Source: Cryobacterium sp. PH31-AA6 (GTDB lineage: Bacteria > Actinomycetota > Actinomycetes > Actinomycetales > Microbacteriaceae). From it: DNA of 64,000 nucleotides. Below the pieces are notes generated by a model, which was given only the letters and a program-made list of their open reading frames with translations, did not search any database and was not told where the DNA came from. The stretch covers positions 62,001-126,000 of the forward strand of contig NZ_JASISS010000006.1 in NCBI RefSeq assembly GCF_030063195.1, written 5' to 3'. Shown piece by piece: positions 60,263 to 64,000 of this stretch; positions within the stretch are counted from its first letter, which is position 1; every line of letters begins with the position of its first letter. Both the position numbers and the translations under genes were made by a program.

Positions 60263-60710
60263 AGAAGTCCGTGAGCAGGGTGCCGCACTCCGCGGCATCC
60301 ACCTCGGCGAAGACCTCGACGCGATGGTTGAGCCTGCGGTCCCGCAAAACGTCGTAGACCGACCCGGACGCTCCGGCCTTCTCATCCCAGGCCCCGAAGA
60401 CGACCACGGGGACGCGCGCGGCCACGATCGCGCCGGCGCACATCACGCACGGCTCGAGGGTCACCACGAGGGTGCAGCCGGTCAGGTGCCAGTCGCCGAG
60501 GAACGCGGCGGCCTCGCGGATGGCGACGATCTCCGCGTGGCCGGTCGGGTCCTGGTGGAGTTCGCGCTCGTTGCGGCCGCGGCCGATCACCGTGCCGCTC
60601 TCGTCGAGCACCACCGCGCCGACCGGGACATCACCGGTCGTCAGCGCCGCGCGGGCCTCCGCGAGGGCAAGCAGCATCCACTCATGGTGCCGACGATCCC
60701 GCTCGCCCAT
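60231..60710 (-). CDS. tadA: tRNA adenosine(34) deaminase
   Basis: A 159-residue deaminase. The Zn motif is TGHAEIVAIREAA (HAE, proton shuttle Glu) and TLEPCVMCAGAIVAARV (PCxxC). It converts A34 of tRNA-Arg(ACG) to inosine. ATG at 60710 (MGERDRRH) is chosen; GGGGGAGG lies upstream. The frame extends upstream across upp but antisense, which is not credible. Divergent from upp. Confidence 0.93.
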   Translation of the reverse strand: MGERDRRHHEWMLLALAEARAALTTGDVPVGAVVLDESGTVIGRGRNERELHQDPTGHAEIVAIREAAAFLGDWHLTGCTLVVTLEPCVMCAGAIVAARVPVVVFGAWDEKAGASGSVYDVLRDRRLNHRVEVFAEVDAAECGTLLTDFFSDPGRRAIR

Positions 60711-60743
60711 CCGGATGCCTCCCCCGACTAGTAGATTGAGCCT

Positions 60744-61376
60744 ATGCGAGTCCACGTAGCCGACCACCCCCTGATCACCCACAAACTCACGGTTCTCCGG
60801 GACAAGCGCACTCCGTCGCCGCTCTTCCGTTCCCTGGTCGAGGAGCTGATGACGCTCCTGGCCTACGAGGGAACCCGCGGAGTACGCGTCGAGGCCGTCA
60901 CCGTGCAGACCCCGGTGGCCCAGGCCACCGGCGTGCAGATCAGCGACCCCAAGCCGCTCGTCGTGCCCATCCTGCGCGCCGGTCTCGGCATGCTCGAGGG
61001 CATGGTCAAGCTCCTGCCGACCGCCGAGGTCGGCTTCCTGGGCATGGCACGCAACGAGGAAACCCTCGAGCCGACGACCTATGCCGAGCGTCTGCCCGAC
61101 GACCTGTCCGACCGCCAGTGCTTCGTGCTGGACCCGATGCTCGCCACCGGCGGGTCCCTGATCGCCGCAATTCAGTTCCTCTTCGACCGCGGCGCCGTCG
61201 ACGTCACGGCAATCTGTATCCTCGCCGCCCCTGAGGGGCTCGCCGCCGTGGAGAAGGCCATGGCCGGCCGCGAGGTCACCATCGTGCTCGGCGCGGTCGA
61301 CGAGCGGCTGGACGAGCACGGCTACATCGTGCCCGGCCTCGGCGACGCCGGCGACCGCCTCTATGGGCTGGTCTAA
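60744..61376 (+). CDS. upp: uracil phosphoribosyltransferase
   Basis: A 210-residue enzyme: [40 protein letters not shown], the PRPP loop [17 protein letters not shown], and the C-terminal [18 protein letters not shown] that binds uracil. It salvages uracil to UMP. Monocistronic, followed by a hairpin. Confidence 0.96.
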   Translation: MRVHVADHPLITHKLTVLRDKRTPSPLFRSLVEELMTLLAYEGTRGVRVEAVTVQTPVAQATGVQISDPKPLVVPILRAGLGMLEGMVKLLPTAEVGFLGMARNEETLEPTTYAERLPDDLSDRQCFVLDPMLATGGSLIAAIQFLFDRGAVDVTAICILAAPEGLAAVEKAMAGREVTIVLGAVDERLDEHGYIVPGLGDAGDRLYGLV

Positions 61377-61395
61377 CCCCCAACCCCCTCGGGCC

Positions 61396-61432
61396 GCAGG
61401 ACCTGCGACGAAGAACACGCCGCGGGTCCTGC
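61396..61432. terminator. hairpin after upp
   Basis: GCAGGACCTGCG (61396-61407) pairs with CGCGGGTCCTGC (61421-61432), 11 of 12. It starts 20 bases after the upp stop. No U-tract; likely a transcript 3' end. Confidence 0.5.
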
Positions 61433-61447
61433 ACTTCACGAATCTTT

Positions 61448-61466
61448 GATGAAGGCCACCTTCATC
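61448..61466. promoter_or_regulatory. perfect palindrome, candidate operator
   Basis: GATGAAGG-CCA-CCTTCATC is an exact inverted repeat. A second small inverted pair GAATCC/GGATTC follows at about 61470-61486. It lies 100-120 bases upstream of the promoter of the leader ORF. It could be an operator or part of the upp 3' region. Confidence 0.4.
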
Positions 61467-61568
61467 GAGGAATCCTTGATGGATTCTTGATCGATCACGG
61501 ATCCTCCGATCCACCCCGATCTCGGCGAACGTGGTGCGCGTCACGCCGCGTCACCCGGGGTCACAGAA

Positions 61569-61598
61569 TTGACACGCACCGTAACACTGGGCTTTACT
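61569..61598 (+). promoter_or_regulatory. promoter of the leader ORF
   Basis: -35 TTGACA (61569-61574), 18-base spacer, -10 TTTACT (61593-61598). Its expected start point is about 61605, next to the ATG at 61606, so the message would be leaderless. Confidence 0.55.
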
Positions 61599-61605
61599 CG
61601 CAACT

Positions 61606-61707
61606 ATGACAACGAGCGCACGCCCCCTGACCTCCATCGAGGCTCCCGGGACTGCCGGCATGATGATGCCCGGCAGCTGCTCCTCGTGTTGCCGAATGTC
61701 CCGCTGA
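61606..61707 (+). CDS. 33-residue Cys-containing leader peptide
   Basis: ATG opens a 33-codon frame: MTTSARPLTSIEAPGTAGMM, then MPGSCSSCCRMSR. Three cysteines (C-S-S-C-C) lie close to its C-terminus. There is no Shine-Dalgarno sequence, but a promoter ends 7 bases upstream, fitting leaderless translation. A hairpin-forming stretch (CTGCCGGCAT / ATGCCCGGCAG) precedes the Cys codons. Actinobacterial upstream ORFs with terminal Cys tracts are known to attenuate sulphur genes; here the downstream gene is a transcriptional regulator. It may instead be a small standalone peptide. Confidence 0.5.
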   Translation: MTTSARPLTSIEAPGTAGMMMPGSCSSCCRMSR

Positions 61708-61864
61708 CCGCGACCCCTCGCCGAGTTCCCGCCGCTGCACCAGCGCCCGGTTGAACTCCCGCTCTTCCCTGACTTCGCTCCGGGCCACGCCGGCCACGCC
61801 TCATCGAACCGTGAATCGCGTTTCGCGATGGTTCCCCCGCATCATCACCCCAAGGATTCCTGCC

Positions 61865-62566
61865 ATGTCGCTTGCACACATTGACACCGCCCGCTCGGCC
61901 CAGGCCGCCCGCCTCGAGCACGCCGTCCAGGCACCCGCCGCTCCCCGCATCCGTGCCGTGCCGGACGGCACCCAGGCCCGCGGCTTCGTTCTCTACGTCG
62001 GCATCGACGAGGCGAAGGCGGCTGCGGCCGGCACCAGCCTCGGCCGGATCGTTGAAGCGCTCAAGGCCCTGACCAACGAGCTGGCCCCGGATGCCGAGAC
62101 TCACGCCGCCGTCGCCCTCGCCCCTGCCGGCGCCGGCGGACGCGACGTCGACGTCGTGCGTCTGGCCCTGCAGGACCCGGCCGCGCTGGCCAGGCACCGC
62201 ACCGAGACCGAAGACCTCGACCGGGCGCCGGGCGGCGTCATCGTTGACATCTCCCGCAAGCGCGTCATCCTCGACAGCGAGTCCGCGGCGCTCACCTACA
62301 AGGAATTCGAGCTGCTGCAGTACCTCGTACTGCGCGAGGGGCGCACCATAGAGCGAGCCGAACTGATCTCCTCGCTCTGGAACGCCGCCGACGAGGACGA
62401 CGCGCCGAACGAGCGCACGATCGACGTGCACGTGCGTCGCCTGCGCGCCAAGCTGGGCCGCTACGAGGACATCGTGCGCACGGTTCGCGGCGTCGGCTAC
62501 CGGTTCGACCGGCACGCCGACGTGTCGATCCACCAGTCGAGCACCCCGAGCCCCGACCTCTTCTAG
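61865..62566 (+). CDS. OmpR/PhoB-type winged-helix protein without receiver domain
   Basis: A 233-residue protein. The C-terminal about 100 residues are a Trans_reg_C domain: AALTYKEFELLQYLVLREGR, TIERAELISSLWN, NERTIDVHVRRLRAKLG, and IVRTVRGVGYRFDRHADV. The N-terminal 110 residues (GFVLYVGIDEAKAAAAGTSL, IVEALKALTNELAP) do not match a CheY receiver and may be a small alpha/beta sensing or dimer domain. It therefore acts as an orphan regulator. ATG at 61865 is chosen; the frame upstream overlaps non-coding leader sequence. Confidence 0.82.
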   Translation: MSLAHIDTARSAQAARLEHAVQAPAAPRIRAVPDGTQARGFVLYVGIDEAKAAAAGTSLGRIVEALKALTNELAPDAETHAAVALAPAGAGGRDVDVVRLALQDPAALARHRTETEDLDRAPGGVIVDISRKRVILDSESAALTYKEFELLQYLVLREGRTIERAELISSLWNAADEDDAPNERTIDVHVRRLRAKLGRYEDIVRTVRGVGYRFDRHADVSIHQSSTPSPDLF

Positions 62567-62591
62567 CCCGCCAGGCGCTTGAACGTGATTG

Positions 62592-62623
62592 AGGGCCGGT
62601 CGTAGAGGCTAACGACCGACCCT
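62592..62623 (+). terminator. terminator of the winged-helix gene
   Basis: AGGGCCGGTCGT (62592-62603) and ACGACCGACCCT (62612-62623) form a 12-bp stem with one mismatch, followed by CTTCCCTT on the plus strand. Confidence 0.7.
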
Positions 62624-62753
62624 CTTCCCTTGCACCAAGAGTGTCCTGCAATCACATTTCGCGTCTTCCGCCACAGCAAACGGTTGACGCACAACGAATA
62701 TATAACGAACCGGTAACGGAGCGCTAGTTATTCGTCTGCTATTTTCCTGCGAG

Positions 62754-62768
62754 TTCCCTATGAGGGAA
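62754..62768. promoter_or_regulatory. candidate MarR operator
   Basis: TTCCCT-ATG-AGGGAA is an exact short palindrome 57 bases before the marR start, inside an AT-richer promoter region. A second inverted pair, CGGAGCGC (62717-62724) and GCGCTCCG (62773-62780), encloses it. Confidence 0.45.
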
Positions 62769-62824
62769 TTCGGCGCTCCGATGATCGAGTCCCTATTCTG
62801 GGGGAACACGACTTTGGAGGCACG

Positions 62825-63289
62825 GTGAGCGATCGAGCAGCGGCCGTGGGCGCCTGGGAATCCCTCTTCCGCGCCCAGGTGGCCATCATGCGCAGCCTGG
62901 CCGCGGACTTCCCGGCCCAGGGCATCTCCTTCAACGAGTACGACGTCATGTTCACCCTGTCGCGGGAACCGGACCGGAGCATCCGCCTGCGCGAACTCAA
63001 CGAGCAGGTGCTGCTCACCCAGCCGAGCGTGAGTCGACTGGTCGACCGGCTGGCCGCGCGGGGGTATCTGCACAAGCACACCGACCCGACCGACGGGCGC
63101 GGCGCCATCGTCGAACTCACGAACGAGGGCTACGAGGTGTTCCGCCGGGTTGCGATCCAGCACATGGACACGATCACGGGACGGATGGGTGACGCCCTGT
63201 CCAATCCGGAACTGGCCGAGCTGACGGCGCTCTGCGACCGCCTGCGTGCAGGGTCCCCCTGCGCCGACCAAAAGCCAGAGCGCGCCTGA
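62825..63289 (+). CDS. MarR-family transcriptional regulator
   Basis: A 154-residue MarR protein: ISFNEYDVMFTLSREPDRSI, LRELNEQVLLTQPSVSRLVD (HTH), RLAARGYLHKHTDPTDGRGA (wing with DGR). The N- and C-terminal helices form the dimer interface. The likely ligand is a phenolic or redox signal, unknown. GTG start with GGAGG about 5 bases upstream. Probably autoregulated through the palindromes upstream. Confidence 0.92.
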   Translation: MSDRAAAVGAWESLFRAQVAIMRSLAADFPAQGISFNEYDVMFTLSREPDRSIRLRELNEQVLLTQPSVSRLVDRLAARGYLHKHTDPTDGRGAIVELTNEGYEVFRRVAIQHMDTITGRMGDALSNPELAELTALCDRLRAGSPCADQKPERA

Positions 63290-63358
63290 AAGCGCCACGA
63301 ACCGGCCCTGTGCAGGCGGTGCCGGTCGGCGTAACGTAACCCTCAGGAGGTGAGTCTC

Positions 63359-63550
63359 ATGCGCGCACGCCCAGGAGACCGAATCGTCATTCGAGGCCGC
63401 ACGGTGGAGACACCGGATCGGCACGGCGAGATCATCGAGGTGCGGGGAGAGAACGGTGAACCGCCGTACCGGGTTCGGTTCGGCGAGGGCCACGAGAGCG
63501 TCGTCTACCCCGGGTCGGACTTCGTGATCGAGCACGCCGAAACGGTCTGA
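63359..63550 (+). CDS. DUF1918 protein
   Basis: A 63-residue small beta-barrel-like protein, MRARPGDRIVIRGRTVETPD then RHGEIIEVRGENGEPPYRVR and HESVVYPGSDFVIEH. This is the DUF1918 domain, found widely in actinobacteria. ATG at 63359 is preferred with AGGAGG upstream; GTG at 63350 lies inside that Shine-Dalgarno region. Function unknown. Confidence 0.88.
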   Translation: MRARPGDRIVIRGRTVETPDRHGEIIEVRGENGEPPYRVRFGEGHESVVYPGSDFVIEHAETV

Positions 63551-63754
63551 TCCGGTCCGGTCTGATCCGGTCCGTGAACGAGCGCCCCACGCTGCCGGGG
63601 AGGGTCGGGCGCGGCCGGGCGCGGCCTCTCGGCGACGGAATGCACAGATCCGCGCGCCGGTCTAGGGGGTACTGCGCTCCAGCGGCGAGAGTTACCGTCG
63701 GGAGTACACGCCGCTTGTGAACGCCGCGTGCCGACCGAGGAGGTCCGCACCACG

Positions 63755-63925
63755 ATGAGAATTACCTGCCCGTTCTGCCATTCGCCGGCCCGGCTGACGC
63801 CGAACCCGGCCCACACCGACCGCCTGAGCGTTCCGCTCTACGTCTTGAAATGCTCCGGCTGCGACCATACGAGCGTGCGGCGCGACTCGGCCAGGTCGAC
63901 CCGAATCGCCGTGCCGGCGCACTGA
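63755..63925 (+). CDS. 56-residue zinc-ribbon mini-protein
   Basis: It starts MRITCPFCHSPARLTPNPAH and carries a second CxxC in YVLKCSGCDHTSVRR, making a four-Cys zinc ribbon (CPFC, CSGC). The rest is basic. GAGG lies upstream; a GTG at 63728 would add nine residues. Role unknown; nucleic-acid or protein binding is plausible. Nothing is seen in the final 75 bases of the window. Confidence 0.65.
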   Translation: MRITCPFCHSPARLTPNPAHTDRLSVPLYVLKCSGCDHTSVRRDSARSTRIAVPAH

Positions 63926-64000
63926 TCGTCTCCCGAGGGCAGGCGCCCGGCACGACCCCGGTTGCCGAGGCCCGCTCCGCGTCGATGCAGCCTGGGACAC

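Noticed and set aside
60711-61544. Extension of tadA across upp
   Set aside because: Antisense to the whole upp gene; TadA length is normal with the 60710 start.

Overview
The window is 64 kb of high-GC DNA from an actinobacterium, most likely Microbacteriaceae (a Cryobacterium/Leifsonia-type organism). Supporting this are the menaquinone-only quinone pathway, a BldC-type regulator beside the tiny basic ribosomal protein bS22, an archaeal-type aspartyl-tRNA synthetase, the small DUF7882, DUF1918 and DUF4229 proteins, a group 2 sigma factor, and frequent GTG/TTG and apparently leaderless starts. It reads as ordinary chromosome: no integrase, transposase, phage module or CRISPR array was seen. 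The first gene is cut by the left edge.

Layout. 1-7.2 kb: a truncated PspC/LiaF-like membrane protein, the hadA-hadB-murB unit, a GNAT acetyltransferase, a HEAT-repeat protein, an SGNH hydrolase and a PfkB sugar kinase. 7.4-10.6 kb: an ornithine cyclodeaminase-family enzyme, then a bicarbonate-uptake module (SbtA permease, PII-like SbtB, divergent winged-helix regulator) and a universal stress protein. 10.7-15.7 kb: two divergent c-di-GMP enzymes, one a soluble LOV-GGDEF-EAL protein with a metal-binding-like tail, the other a membrane GGDEF-EAL protein. 15.9-16.1 kb: tRNA-Met and tRNA-Thr. 16.2-23.9 kb: a maltodextrin locus (intracellular GH13 amylase, malG, malF, malE and a divergent GH13 alpha-glucosidase) with two LacI-type operators between the divergent promoters. 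23.9-30.8 kb: an AbiEi/DUF559 protein beside palindromic and tandem repeats, a small alarmone synthetase, an M23 peptidase, an inositol monophosphatase-family enzyme, tRNA-Tyr, a LacI regulator and a YajQ-type protein.

30.9-46.7 kb is dominated by menaquinone synthesis: menF, menD, menC, menE, menB, menA, menG/ubiE and a long-chain polyprenyl diphosphate synthase, in several transcription units with a ferredoxin-NADP reductase-like flavoprotein, PPK2, a group 2 sigma factor and two small family-specific proteins. 46.8-51.5 kb is a System II cytochrome c maturation operon (histidine phosphatase, tlpA, ccdA, resB, ccsB). Menaquinone and c-type cytochromes feed the same respiratory chain, so this half of the window mostly builds electron transport. 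51.6-64 kb carries aspS, small redox and stress genes, bS22, bldC, an ArsR regulator, trkH-trkA potassium uptake, proC, a cation efflux protein, a glutamine amidotransferase, tadA, upp, a cysteine-containing small ORF upstream of a receiver-less OmpR-type regulator, a MarR regulator, DUF1918 and a zinc-ribbon mini-protein.

Many convergent gene ends carry long inverted repeats without a U-tract. The most interesting candidates are the LOV/c-di-GMP pair, the SbtAB module in a probable heterotroph, the apparently leaderless Cys-containing upstream ORF at 61.6 kb, and the repeat family around 23.9-25.4 kb. All functional calls rest on reading motifs; no database search was possible.
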